DNA of 64,000 nucleotides. It comes from Platycnemis pennipes. Lineage: Eukaryota; Arthropoda; Insecta; Odonata; Platycnemididae. The notes below the pieces were generated by a model. That model did not search any database. It was not told the origin of the DNA and saw only the letters and a list, made by a program, of their open reading frames with translations. The position numbers were made by a program, and so were the translations under genes. Of this stretch, positions 25,298 to 38,300 are shown piece after piece. Location of the stretch: positions 156,442,688 through 156,506,687 of the forward strand of contig OW121848.1 of NCBI GenBank assembly GCA_933228895.1. Direction: 5' to 3'. How positions within the stretch are numbered: position 1 is the stretch's first letter; each line of letters starts with the position of its first letter.

Positions 25298-25670
25298 TAC
25301 ACGGCGGTCGGGTTCGCGCCATCCCGTGTGAAAGGAGCCTTTGAATGAAATGATGTCCGTCGCCAGTCCAACCAAAGGCACCTCTTGAGCACACACCAAC
25401 TCGAAGACTGACGAACCAACTCAACTCGTCCTGGCGAATGCCGAGTTTTCCAGTAAAAACGAACGATTTTGTTGCAAACTCGCACATGCCGATAGATGAA
25501 CCAGACTTTCCGGCGGTTTTCGAGCTAGCGAGCTCGCCATCAGATGAATAATAAATACATTCCACGGCACTAGCTGGCAAATGGCGAGTTCTCCAGTATA
25601 TCATCCAGGAGCCAACGACATATTCGTCGGCGGCGGCACGTATGGCGTCGTCGGCGAGAACGTAATATAA

Positions 25671-25852
25671 TGATTGAAAGTTTCTCGGGTCTTCCACCGG
25701 GTCAAAGGCTCCATCTCTGCCTACGTTTCGGAAAACGACTCGTTTTCCATCTTCAGGGCTGTGAGCCAGGGACATCTTCAGTCATTTTCGGAAGCATCGG
25801 CAGAGATGGAGCCTTTGACCCAGTGGAAGACCCGATAAATAAACTTTCACTC
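25671..25852 (-). repeat. Palindromic Penelope-type repeat with hammerhead-like core
   Basis: Left arm 25671-25724 and right arm about 25793-25852 are inverted copies (GGGTCTTCCACCGGGTC, CTCCATCTCTGCC). On the minus strand 25758-25723 reads CCCTGAAGATGG, a GGAAAACG/CGTTTTCC hairpin, then GAAACGTAGGC. The arms resemble those at 20.4 and 20.9 kb at the level of the family (CACCGGGTC, GATGGAG), so the two are subfamilies. No protein coding is attached. Confidence 0.7.
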
Positions 25853-26116
25853 AGCTAATCCGCCGGGAAAACACCAAAACGTAATATAATGTTTTTACTT
25901 TCCAGGGGCTGATCTCTGTTCTTTCACGAAGACGTTATGCTTGCGTATAGAAGCAACACAATTCAATGGGAAATGCTAATAACAAAATGGCAAACGGTAA
26001 ACTTTACTGAATGGATCAGAGAAAGAAAACATTCCAATTCAACAGTAAAGTTAATTAATCCCACCCGATTATGATGATGCGCAGCATAGAAACTTAGGTT
26101 TAAATATAATATTTCT

Positions 26117-26244
26117 AATCAATAATCAAGTAACTATGTATATTTCCACTTGAATTTTATCCTGAAGATGACGCCTATGCGTTGAAACTAGTAGTACCTA
26201 ATAAAATTCAAGTGGAAATATACATAGTTACTTGATTATTGATT
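26117..26244 (+). repeat. Perfect 44-bp inverted arms with hammerhead-like core
   Basis: 26117-26160 and 26201-26244 are exact reverse complements over 44 bases. The 40-base loop reads CCTGAAGATG, an ACGC/GCGT hairpin, then TGAAACTAGTAGTACC. The perfect arms suggest a recent origin or ongoing correction. Arm sequence is unrelated to the 20 and 25 kb copies, but the core arrangement is the same. Confidence 0.75.
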
Positions 26245-26815
26245 TGAACATGAATTTCCACACAGTTACGCCGCAAAGCATTGAGTGCATAATATTTCTA
26301 GTGGAATTTAATCGAGTTACACCCTCAGAGGCATGGCAAAACGCAACATGTCAAAATCGTACTAGAATACGATCTATGGATCGCCCGAATCTTTGGGAGT
26401 GTTGTAATAACCACGGTCAAGGTCATTCTTTCGAATAGCAATCATAGGCAGGAGGGAAGTATGCGATCTTCAACCTGCAACCGACCGAGCCGATTTGTCA
26501 CACGGCGGCATGCAGGAAACGGTGCCCATGTCTAGTGCAATCAAACGACGAAAGTCACGATCTCACAAATACTGACCAGAGAGGTTTAAAATAACACCTC
26601 TTCGATAATGACAAATAAAGAAAAAGGGAAACAATATCTCATTTCGTAATGCTATGTTTGCCGATACAATTTTTATCCTGACGATTTGCAAGCAACCATT
26701 TTTCCCGATTTTTAAATATTTTTCAGCGAATTCCCGACCTTTTCCAGATTTTTTCCCGACGTTAATAAATTCCTGACTTTTTCCCGGTTTCCCGACTGGT
26801 AGACACCCTGTTAAT

Positions 26816-28037
26816 ACAAGTGAATGTTGAAGAACAAGTGAATTTATACAAGTGAAAGTTATATTAGAAACAGAGTTAAGTGAAATTTATACAAGTGAAT
26901 AGATGTCACTGAGTAAGGCATACAAGCCCTCCAGGGACATTGTCTTCGCGTGGTTTTGTGTTTTCTCGTCTGAGGGTGCGTTCCTAAATTTTGGCAGTCA
27001 CTACTCTCAGCCCCACTTTTGTTTGGATGTATTCATCTGTGCCTATTCATTTAATTCATGCACAACTACCCTTGCATTCTTAGATACCATTTTATTTACA
27101 CAGTTGTCTGTTGGGCAACCTTTGCGCCCAAATTTGGACAGGTCAACATTCACCAAAAATTAATGAAAAAAATCACTGAAGGTAGTTTTGTATCAGTTAA
27201 TGCATAGCTTTAACAATTAAAAGTTCACTCTTTTAAAAAGTAATGAGTAAATTAAATAGTTGACCACATTTTTCACGATTAATTTTTAATTGTTAATTTT
27301 TTAAATCTTTAATCCCAACAATGCTAGTAGGTTGTTGCATGGGTGAGCATGGCACCTCCCAGCATGCATATCATAACAATCAGTGAATTCCCACTTTTGC
27401 TCTCTCAATCAATTGCCACACAGTCCTACATAAAACTATATTACAAAGACTAAATGGAGAGATCTGTTATATATTTTTTGCAAACAGGTTTTCTTTTAGA
27501 ATAGTTCAGGTTAGATAGCCAATAGATTTTACACAAGAAACCTTATGATGAGGAAACTTTTTGGGAATGCTTCTTCGAGATACTTGAAGAACATCTTGAA
27601 AAATGATTTTATTGTGTACCGTAGGTGATTAAGCAATGAACCTATTTTAATTGATACTTTGAATAATTTGAATAGAATGTCATTCTTGGCATTAGCTTTC
27701 CAGTTACTAATTGAAGTTTCACAATTGATACATTTTGTGGGATTCATACCTACCTGATGTGTGAGAGCTTACCCGAGGCTGATTGTTACCGCACGCCACA
27801 GATAATATGTATATAGTGTCATTGAAAAGGTCACCAACATGTCATGATATCCCAATGTGACATCATTCATTACTGCTATTGAATCAGCATTCACCAGCAT
27901 TGACAGTGCTGCATTACATCAAATGTGCAGACCCTTCAGACCGAGGTGACAAGCTGCCATTCATGTCAATGGGTGACATATTGAATAATTATACTTAACA
28001 GAGATACCCCAAGTGCCACAAGGTTTTTTGTATCACC
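26816..28037. other. No recognised gene
   Basis: AT-rich, no domain or splice-bounded exon seen. The frame at 26903-27163 (+) has no known motif. Confidence 0.4.
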
Positions 28038-28095
28038 TACAGTAGAACCTCTATTTTAGGAAGTTGAAGGGACCCAAAAATTTGAGCTTTGTAAA

Positions 28096-28290
28096 TTAGA
28101 GAGGGTTTGTAAATTGGAGGTTATCTTCCACTAACTCCCCAGTCTCCGGAACTGATGTGTCACCAAAACCAGCTGATCTCCAACAGTAGGTAATAGTTTT
28201 TGCGGTGACACTCCCATGCTCTGGCAACACCTCGCACAGCATGGAGCAATGTCCATGGAGGCACATCATGCACATAATGATCTGTGACAA
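28096..28290 (-). pseudogene. Tigger transposase C-terminal remnant
   Basis: The minus-strand frame contains TAKTITYCWRSAGFGD, the CW(R/K)-x-AG block found near the C-terminus of Tigger transposases, followed by an acidic tail. Its position next to the left TIR fits a transposase transcribed from right to left. The catalytic core is missing, replaced or deleted around the nested insertion. Confidence 0.6.
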
Positions 28291-28401
28291 ATATACGTCT
28301 ACTAAAACTCTGCTGACTAGAATGCGAGTATACTTTCAATGCAATTAAACACTATGCTGTACTTAACTTGTCAAATAGTTATGTTAGGGTTGAAATCAAA
28401 C

Positions 28402-29895
28402 TACCGTATTTACGCGTGTAAGCCGCGCACCTTTTTTCCCGAAACGCCGGAGAAAGAATGGGGGTGCGCGGCTTACACGAATCCTCCAGATTTCGTGTTA
28501 GCCGCGAGCCATTTTTCCTCAGATTCCTGTTGTTTTCTCTCCTAAGTTTCGCATTCTGTCTAGTAGTAGTGGTATACTAGTCTTCGCAGCATGGTTTAGT
28601 AGTAAATCGTACATTGTTAAGTATTCTGAAATTTTGAAGTATGTAATTAAAAATAAAAATCCGCGTTTAACAACGTCTGAGCGTACAACGGTACTGGAAG
28701 AAACGCTAGATCAGAAACACCATTTGTCAAAGCAATAGATTTATCGTGTATAGATCGTAAGTAGGACATCACATTGTAGCACTGATATGTATTTAAATAT
28801 ACTGTATCCTGTAAGCTGCCGCAAGGAGTTTTATGTTTTTTTCAAAATCGTAAGCGGATTTTGTTTCGGCATCACGTATCTGTAGCAACATTTTCACGAA
28901 ATAGATAGCTCCTTTTGCGTACACCTTTAAGCTACATTGCAAAGACACGACAAAAAATTTGTTACGTGGTGGCAATAGTCGTATGCTCAGAGAATATACC
29001 TTATTACTATCCGTGCTATCCGCTCCAAGCGTGAGAGTAGTAAACGCGTTCGAATCGATCATTTAGCATTTTAAAATAATTTGCTATTATCACCCTAAAA
29101 TGAATTCTGATGTGAAATTTCGATAGTTTCCTGTGAGTATAAAGCTACATATTATAAAGGATGCCGAAAAAATAGGAAATCGAGCTCCAGGAAGGAAATA
29201 TGGTGCATCTGAATCTAGCAGTGATGAAAACTAAGAATGAGAACTGTTATGATATGAATATTCATTAGTGATTTATGATTATATTTCCGGGAATGTGTTT
29301 TTCTTTAGTTTTATAAGAATTTTAATTGTTATTACATTGAGCTTAGTTTTTTCCGTGTGTTCCCAAGACTTTCCGGTGTTGTTTAATCGTCCCAGTCCAC
29401 AGCTACTACGCAGAGAGCAGACGAGATCACCGCTATCAGGTACGGATGGCGTTTGGCTTTTTTTTTGTTGATATGCCAACGATTTCCGTAATAATAGAGT
29501 AATCACGGGTTGAAATTGCATATATTTTTGCAATTATTTCAGTTGGTTGTTCTTTTGAACAAATGCCATTTTTATAGCTGGATGATGTGATCGTATGAAA
29601 CTGTGATTACTGTGAGATGCTACGAGAAACAGATGCAAAATAAAAGAGGCCGTGCATTGATGACGATCGTGACGATAATAACACGTAATTCAATCAATTA
29701 ATGAGAAATACGTACACGTAATTTAGGCAAAGTATTTCTATTAAAGAACGTGCATTCATGTTATGACAAAATGATGCAGACTCAAGGGGAAAAAATTTTT
29801 TTTTTCGATAGAAATAATTTTTTCCTCACGAACCTGCCCGAAAATAGGGGTGCGCGGGATACACGAGGGCGCGGCTTACACGAGTAAATACGGTA
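28402..29895. mobile_element. Nested TIR element (ACCGTATTTAC ends)
   Basis: TACCGTATTTACGCGTGTAA at the left and, on the other strand, TACCGTATTTACTCGTGTAA at the right are near-identical TIRs, each continuing into GCCGCGC. The outer TA is the likely target duplication. A GGTGCGCGGCTTACACGA word is repeated inside the left end in inverted orientation. Length is about 1.49 kb with no recognisable transposase. Its location inside 28040-31429 makes it the younger of the two. Confidence 0.8.
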
Positions 29896-31431
29896 ATTAC
29901 TATAACAAATAATAGTCATCTGCTCATTCAGGGAAAAACAACAAATATTACGTGAAACTCTCTGTGTGCAGTGTAATTGCCAGAAATTGAAAGGATTTAA
30001 AAATTACACCTCAATTGTATTGATTCGCTGTATAGCATCTAGGCGTTATTCCTAAGGCTAGGAGACTCACTTTAGTGAAAGAGAATGAAACAGCCATGAA
30101 TTCCAAAAAAAAACAGGTGAACATTTTTCTACAAATTTATAATGGTATGAACTTGGCTGCTGCAACTAAATTAAGTTCTTGTAGATGTTCAGTTGGTAGA
30201 TCTCAAAATAAAATCATAAGAGAATTAACTCATCCTGCAGAGTATTTTAAGCATATGCAGTTATGCATTAATTAACGAAAGGGGTATATTTAGTGCTAGT
30301 CGATTAGTGTTTAAAGAAGCCATTATAACATGGGAAAGCCAGGGATGCATTTTAACTAGGAAATTTCAAAACAAAGTTCCAACTGACCCAGTATATTTCA
30401 GTGAAAAGACCAGGAAATGCCTTTTTTGAAGAAGGCGTATTGTTTGAAATACATTTAATAATATTTCGCAGCTGATGAAAGTCAATTTTAGAAATTCACT
30501 CAGTTAATTTGAAATTCCCTCTTTTTTAAGATGCGTTCTACCGAGCCGACATCTAGCGGTGAATTGCGAGAACTATTTACTCGCGGCTACAGAAAGCGAT
30601 CGCAAATTCTTACCTAAAGACGTAAAACACTTCTAATGAAAAATTAAATAATCAAATTGCATCAAGATTTAAATATAAGTAATTTATTATTGCAAAATTA
30701 GTATTTTTTAATGAAACTAAGCTCCACGACAGGTGCAGCAAAGAACTTCCTACAGGAATGCTATTTTCAAGTGAAAAGCTGAACAAAGTTCTGAATTGGG
30801 GTTGCGGCGGCTATCTTAAAGCTAATTTTAAATAATTCCAGAGAAAATATGGATCCTTTGTGACGACGAGTTAGGCGTTCGCAATACACAAAATGATAGA
30901 AAAGGAATAGAAATTACCAAGCACTAATCTGATTATTTTATGAACTGGGGCATTGTTTTCGAGAAGTAGGCATCGTGCCATGCGTCTTTGAACATTTTTT
31001 CCTAGGATCATATAATTAGGTTTGAATTGCGATTTGGATGATCAGTCTCTGGGATTTTTGCTACAGTTTAAGCACTTCAAAAAGCACTATGCTCACATTC
31101 GATGCCCACATTTCCCCATATGAAATACTTGGACCGAGGGCCCTCTCAACATGACCTATCTGGCTTCAGCTGCTTCTGTCGTGGTATACAGCGATCGTTA
31201 TTCCATTGTACTGAGTTCAGTGCTACAAAATCATTTCAAAACCTTCGTAAAACAGGGGTCAATCACTCCTAGGGACCAGCCTCTCACTTCTTAAATCAGT
31301 AAAATCGAGGTTTCGTAAAATAGAGGTCATTTTACATGGTTTTCGTATATACAAAGATCAGGACCGGCGGAATGGTTCGTAAATTGGTGTCATTTCGTAA
31401 ATTAGAAGTTCGTAAAAAAGAGGTCTACTGT

Positions 31432-32121
31432 AATTTTTATTTATAAAATAGTGTTAACAACAATTGCCAAATTTGTCCAGATTTTGTTACTGCACCCATT
31501 ATTATTATTTAAATTTAATTAGAACGAACTGTAGGCCATTTCAGGCACATGTAACTTATTTGGGGCTATTTTATATTTTAATATAAAATAGCTTGAAAGT
31601 CTATTGAACTTGAAAGTCAATTTTTGACTCGATTAAAAACAGAGTAGCAAAGATTACTGCATCTGGAAATCAAAATAAAAAGAATGAAAGATGTTAAAAA
31701 TAATATTTAATGCTTTAGCAATACATTTTCTCTATCACAGGCTTCTTGATAGTAAGACTACTTCCTGATACACTCATACTAACTCTTAATATTGACAGCT
31801 GGTTGGCCTGGAATCTATTGACAGTGAACCTATTAAAACATTTCATTAAATTACCGAATAAATGTTTACATCAGCTTTCCAGAAATAAAATTTTACAGGT
31901 TATTGACAAAAAAGATTACAATGTTCCCTGATTCCCTTCCAGAAACATTTAACCGAGTGCAATCACAATATGCAAACAATGTGGGGATAGAGAGATCATT
32001 TTTTAAGACCAATTCTCTAAAGAGAGGAGTTAATGTGACTATCTACATACCAGGGGAAGTAGGTTGAAAAATTAACATATATACAGGTGTTGACTGAAAG
32101 GCATGAAACAGCATATCTATC
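31432..32121 (-). other. HAX1 3' flank / 3' UTR region
   Basis: Lies downstream of the HAX1 stop codon on the minus strand. No protein-coding frame of note. A TTTATT on the plus strand at about 31436 would read AATAAA on the minus strand but is almost 700 bases from the stop, so I do not assign a polyadenylation site. Confidence 0.35.
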
Positions 32122-32322
32122 TCAGTTCCTCCTAAAGAAGTTGTCAAATAGGTCTACAAAAAATCTGTCACCCGAATTTCCAGAGAAGATGTCTGGGTCA
32201 GCCCTCCTCGGGAGCAGGTCTGTCTGCGTGTGCACATCCTCCGAGCCATCAGCCTTCTGCACGCTCACCACCGTCTCCTCGGTCCCATCACTACGTCTCT
32301 TGGTCGTGCGAGTCTCCACCGT
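32122..32322 (-). CDS. HAX1: HAX1 exon 6 (stop codon)
   Basis: Acceptor AATTTAG at 32323. It encodes TVETRTTKRRSDGTEETVV, a charged middle, and FFVDLFDNFFRRN, then TGA at 32124-32122. Codon use is GC-rich at third positions, unlike the surrounding intron and transposon DNA. Confidence 0.9.
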   Translation of the reverse strand, partial: TVETRTTKRRSDGTEETVVSVQKADGSEDVHTQTDLLPRRADPDIFSGNSGDRFFVDLFDNFFRRN

Positions 32323-35300
32323 CTAAATTTTCACACAAGACAAAATGAGAGAGCTTTAAATAAACTTCTGGCCAATTGCCATGTAAACTACACACACAAT
32401 GCTTCTACCATGTTAAAAAAGAAATCGTAAATAAGGAAACTATTTTACTATTATCCCTTCATTACATCATTATGACAGGACATTATTTCAGGGGGAGGTA
32501 AAAATATTGGTGGCATTATTTATATTTAACTGTTAAGAGAATTTGGACAGAAAAGGGTTATACTATATTTAATCCCAGAACTTTTGTCAACTGAAAGGAG
32601 TTACTAACTGGATATCTGAAGGATATTAACTACTTGGAAAAAATAGCTTTTCTGATGACACACAACCAATTTCACTGAAGTAAAACAATTACTAAGGTAA
32701 AATAATGTCGGCAATAATGCATGGCTTTGGTTCACTCCTCTGCCAATTGCTGCCTAACCTAATTCTGAATTTGACACCATAATTTCAGCCCTCTGAGCAG
32801 TAGTTCCCAATGAGATGCATATCCCTCCAGTTCATTGCTAATTTCTGTAATATTCTCATTAAATTCTCTCAGATCTTGCAGTCAAATGCCTTCTTTAAAT
32901 TAAGAGAGCAATAAAAAAACATTCTGATTGTACTCTATATGAGTGTCCACATTAAAGCTATGTGCTGTGTCACATGATCCCTTTCCTTTCCTAAAACAAA
33001 TCTGATCTCCTAAGGGTCAGTTTTATAACGCCCACTAAAAATTCTTGTTAGTTAACATGGACGTCTCGTTAATGTGAAGTTTATCATGAGGTTGGGTTTT
33101 ATAAAAATAAACAGATCTTCAGTTAGTTGCCGATAACCCTAATGGCGAAGAGGAGTATTTACAAAGGTTTTCATGCCGTGAACACATCAGAACTGGTCAG
33201 GACAAATGCATATTGATAAAAAAGCATCATGACTGATGTACTTTCAATTTGATTATGTACAGTGGGAAAATTATTTACAACTTAATCATTAAATTTATTT
33301 TATACATAAGTCATTGCAAGTACCATTATTTATTATTTCCTAAGACAATTAGTCAAAATGGCCTTAAAAAATTGGCCTTGAAGATGTTATGAGGTCCCCT
33401 ATCAGTTATGACCGCGAACCAAAAGTATCATATTTCACTCATCGCTTTCCCACGCCCTATCTTCTCAGGTGGCATCCAATGGTGGGAGAGGGGAGATAAT
33501 GGTAGGGGTGTAGCATCACATCAAGGTTGGCGATGAACCCAGAATCCCTTACCCTTCCCAAAGAAGCTAGAGGGAACCCAAGAAAAAATCGCTGAAGCAG
33601 TGTCGGACAGACACCACCCAAAAGTAGTCCCCATATCGTCTGCCTTCCTTACTACATGATTCACATTCGAGTTATGAAGATGGGAAAAGCTTAAACAAAG
33701 CTGATTGTGAGAACCATAATTCATCAGCAATTCGTGGCAACCAAAGGAATCTGGGGATGCAAGCTAAGCGAAATGGGAGGAGTGGGTACCAAATGATAAA
33801 AGTTCTTACGCAGGGAAAATGAGTAAAGGACACCACACCATCTGGAAACTATTACTCCACCACGCCTACAGCAAGTGAAGACCACGAAAAATTTCAGTAT
33901 GCCCAAAAGGAATATGATTTTGATGAACAATTCCAGAGATACCATAGCGTTCAATTTGAAATTCTTTAAAAAAAAAGCTAATTTAAACGTTTGTTCATTG
34001 TATTTTTAACTAATCGTTAATGACGCACCATGCCAAAAAATGATTGACCTCCCTTCCCTACGGTAGTTAAAACATAATGATGTTACTTTCGTTGCTGAGG
34101 GGTGGAAAATGCAACTGAGATGCTGAATTCATTAAATTTCATTACAGAGAAATAAAGGCTTTTTATTACTGAGAGACATGGATATAAATTAGTTGCAAAA
34201 CTTACATCATGACTTTTAAACGTATTTGAAAAAGTCATTTATTGCTAAAAATAAAATGAATCCAAAGTAGTTTGTTTACTTTTCTTTTCCTGTAGTTCGT
34301 GGATGTGTGTAATCAAATACCTTACCAGTTTTTTTCCTATATGAGCCCTTCAGGCTGTAAATGATACCCTGATCTAGGGGCTACATGTAAACTAGTGGCC
34401 GGAAGGAAAAGAACTCTGATATTATTCAGAGTGAGCCCTTCATGTGCTCAGCACACTGAATGTTTCGATCCCGACCAGCCATCATTCGTTTGAAAATTAA
34501 GAGCCATTCAAGAAATAATTTAGCGGTCATCCAAGCTTTTTTGTTAGTCCGATAAACACAGCTAATGGTTTGGACTCCTTTGAAACATCTAGGATTGCTG
34601 TATTTTCCGATCACCAGAGGCTGTAAGTTCTTTGTGCCATTAGAATTGCAACATAGCACCTTGGTTAGTCACTCCATACTTCTTTTTCATCCACAGTAAA
34701 AGGTTGAAAAATATTCCATTTTCATCCACGTTAAAAATATCTTTAGGTGTGTAGTCCACAAAAATGTGTTTGACGTTCGATCGCTATCTCTCGGCTGCTT
34801 CTACGTCAACTGATTATCCTCCACTCATGCACAATGACACAATACCATGCCACTTGATATCTCACAATCAGAAACCACCCGTTGGAGCATTTAAATTCTT
34901 GGCCCATTTTAAGTGCGATCATGTCGGCCTTTTCTTTTGCCAATGGCCCTGATAGAGGAATGCTATTTGACCTGCATTGGAAGAACCACTCCAATAACTC
35001 ACTCTCTGACTCTTCAAATTTCACTCCCCGTATCCTCTTCTACCTGCCATCGTCCTTTCCTCTCTCTAGTTGTGATTGCATCACGATTTTCAGGTATGTC
35101 GACAGGACCGAAGCGGAATATTGTAATGCTTTGGGTTTTCCGTTTTTGTTTTTACCCCACGATCTCCTCGTAAATTACACTGAATTTCTCTGTTATTGTC
35201 AGTTCCTTGTGTTTTCTCTTTGGAGGAATCTCAAATCCTACCTTCTGTCCACAGTTGTAGTGGACTAAACGGATTTCACCAACAACGAAGGAATAAATTG

Positions 35301-38300
35301 TTATAGGTAAAACATGAAGCTCAGGAATTCCGCAATGAGTACAAAACAGCAGGCAAAGAAAAACGGTACTGTGCTAAATCACAGTTACAAGTTTTTCGCA
35401 TATGTTACCTATGATGCTAAATACTTACATGAAATGCATGACTATGGTTAAAACCACAGCAAGGCAATAAAAATACCCGGATAATCTTGTTACCCGGATA
35501 ATCTTGTTACCCGGATAATATGTTACCTATGATGCTAAATACTTACATGAAATGCATGACTATGGTCAAAACCACAGCAAGGCAATAAAAATACCCGGAT
35601 AATATTTTCTCAGAAGATGGATCTTTACAATTCGTTCTACCGTGAGAAGAACTTAGTGTGTCAAGAGGTTATGGTGACCTTTCCTGGCAATGGTCAAATA
35701 CTGAATCTTACAGTAATCGCTCGAGAAGGGGAGGCTCAGGAGAAAGAAAGGGGAAGGCATTAGTCATGGCACAAATGCCCCGGAAAAAAGCTAGGAACGG
35801 AGCAGCCGAGATGTGTGTGCACTCGAGATATATTTGATTAGGGGTAAACAACTGCTGGCACGCGGAACACCATAAGCACAAAAAAATGTTCAAAATAGCT
35901 TAGAAGCACTTTAAAGTAATGAATGCTCAAGAAGTGATACTAAAATCACAATGACTATGAGCACTAACTACCATCGAATGGTGCTGCCCCGGTGAATCGT
36001 TTTGAAAGAAACGATACGTTGGGGCGTCATGGGTTGAAATTCGACTTCAAGTTACATATTAAGCGTATTTCAAATTAAGCGTATTTCAAATTATCCGTAC
36101 TATAAAGTATGTAATTTCCTGTTCCATTCGTCGGGGATTGCTCACAACTTCGAATTATTCGATATTTCGAATTAAGAGGGTTTGAACTAACTGTATACTG
36201 TATAACACCTGAAGAAGTAAAAGTGTTTGTTGCTATTCTTTTCCTTAGCGGGTACAATATGGTTCCTAGTAAAATGCGCTATTGGGAGGGAGCACACCAC
36301 ATGAGAAATGAGCTGGTGTATAATTCAATGAGGTTAGATGAGCTACAAAAGAAAGAACTACATTACCGGTACTATTTTGATAATTATTATACAAGTAACA
36401 GCTTAGTGAAATATCTCCACAGAAGGAAATATGGTGCAACTGGCACTGTGAGGGAAAATACAATACCTAAACACTGCCTTCTTAAGTCCAATAAGGAATT
36501 GGCTAAGATGAAACGAGGATCTTTTGAAGTTAGAAAATTCGTTAGAGACAACATTTCCGCAGTGAAGTGGGTGGACAATGCAGTTGTATCAGCAATATCA
36601 TCATCCCATGATATTAATCCATTATCTGGTGAGGGTAGATTCTCTAAAAGTGAGAAAAAGAAAATCTTTGAGCCACGACCCGATATTTTTGGTAAATATA
36701 ATGCGTTTATGGGGGGCACTGATCGATGGACTGGAGCATATCCCTTTATCGTGTAAGTGTTAGGGGAAAGAAATGGTAGTGGCCCATTTTTATGTGGATA
36801 CTAGATGCAGCGATGCACAATGCATGGTTGTAGATGAGAAAGTAAGGAAGAGGTATAACCAAGCTAGAGTTCCGTCGGGTAGTCATGCAGACATGCCTGG
36901 AAAGGTTCAAGTATCCCTCAAAATCTGTAGGACGTGCATCTGCATCCAGGAATAATGTTAGTGAACTCATCATCAGATAGTATATTAATTTTCAGTAGAT
37001 TGAATTGGATTGCTATCGGTCGATGTTGAGTGTCTCGATGAAGTAAGGTACGATGGGTACAACTAACTCGTGAAATCCACTTCTACGATACATTCAAACA
37101 GAATGTTTGAAATGTAATGTAGGATTAGGCATTGATTGTTCAGCATGTACGGCAGTAATTTATTTAACCCTTGAAATGAATTTTTTTTAACCTTGGACAA
37201 ATTAATATTTAAATTTTAAGTTATCATTACGAAGGAAATGAATTGTTTGCATATTTCTTGGTATTTCAAAGATATTTTATGTTAAAAATTAATATTTGGG
37301 TAATAAAATACAAAATAGGAAGCATTTTTGACAGCACAGTTTAATTTCAGAAGATCCTTTCTATTGGTTACATTTCATACCCTCAAGCGCCTAGCGGTAC
37401 CGTTTGGTACCAGGCTTTATCTCCATAACTACCAATGTTTTAAGTATAAAAGTTACACGTTATATCTCAGAAAATGACTTAAATTGAAATATTAGTTTAT
37501 CACTGAATTCTGAGAAACATTTTTTTCCAGGCATTACAGGGTTAAAAAGTAAATAGAAAGAATTGTAAGTACTTTCATGTCTAGGAAGACTGGTCTGTCT
37601 GGAAATTGAACAGAAACACCTTTTTATTGCTTCTAAATTTTCTCATGCATTGAAAAGATATTATCATTCTAGTCAAGATTTTCATTAATTATCAAACCAA
37701 AAAAATATAATGTAGATATTTTTTGCAACACTTCAATGCATAACCTCAGCTGTAGACTAAAAATTGGGACAGCATGTTTTAAATGGAATTCCGAGTATGT
37801 AGCCTTACAGCTATTAATACTTGCTGACTGTAAAAATGTTGAGACACCTGAGCTTGAGAAGCTATAGCTTCCAAAAAAACAAACCAATTAATACAATGAA
37901 ATTAATCTTATTAACTTAGAATGATTATTTGTATGTTTACTAGTGGAAATTGAAAATTTTGTTGTCACCTTAAAAGTAATTTTTACTAAATTTTATTTGA
38001 AAAAATCCTGTTTTTGGGCCTTAAAATCCTAATTAACGTACTTGTTATTCTGTTATCTGTCATCTTCGCAAAATATTTTCTGAAATTTGCAAAACCCAAC
38101 TAATTTTGAATGAGTGACTTGACTGAAACTAGAGTGGAATCATCGAGGCCGCAATTCATCTAATTTAATACAAAAAAATAACAAATGTAACCTCAAATGG
38201 AAGCAACACAGTCTTCAGTACTTACACCATCTGGTTTGCGCACTGTTTTTGTAATTATTGTTTCACCGAAGAAGCGAAACTTTGGGACTGGTAGGGCAGG

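Larger units (their letters stand above)
24182..26810. mobile_element. Candidate composite DNA element with CAGGGTGTCTAC-type ends
   Basis: The left end CATGGTGTCTACTAAT and the right end, on the other strand (CAGGGTGTCTACCAGT), match. Both are followed by the decayed GACTTTTTC, GGAAAA and AATTCCAGG words typical of a widespread arthropod terminal region. TTAAT occurs immediately outside both ends (24177-24181 and 26811-26815), a possible 5-base target duplication. No transposase remains. Three smaller inverted-repeat structures lie within it, at 24484-25297, 25671-25852 and 26117-26244. Confidence 0.5.
28040..31429 (-). mobile_element. Tigger/pogo element carrying a nested insertion
   Basis: CAGTAGAACCTCTATTTTA at the left and, on the other strand, CAGTAGACCTCTTTTTTACG at the right are matching TIRs. 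TA flanks both ends (28038-28039 and 31430-31431). TTNGTAAATTAGA-type words repeat inside both ends. Total length is 3390 bases, of which 28402-29895 is a later insertion, leaving about 1.9 kb. The only coding trace is a transposase C-terminus near the left end on the minus strand, so it is internally deleted. Confidence 0.8.
34280..36200 (-). mobile_element. Tigger/pogo element, right end and transposase
   Basis: The 5' terminus on the minus strand, at 36200, reads CAGTATACAGTTAGTTCAAA, followed by TTAATTCGAAATATCGAA-type pogo words, with TA just outside (36201-36202). Coding sequence lies at 35250-34300. The opposite terminus was not found on the left, so the left limit given is only the end of recognisable transposase. 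The element abuts a piggyBac coding fragment that begins at 36203, apparently having inserted into it. Confidence 0.65.
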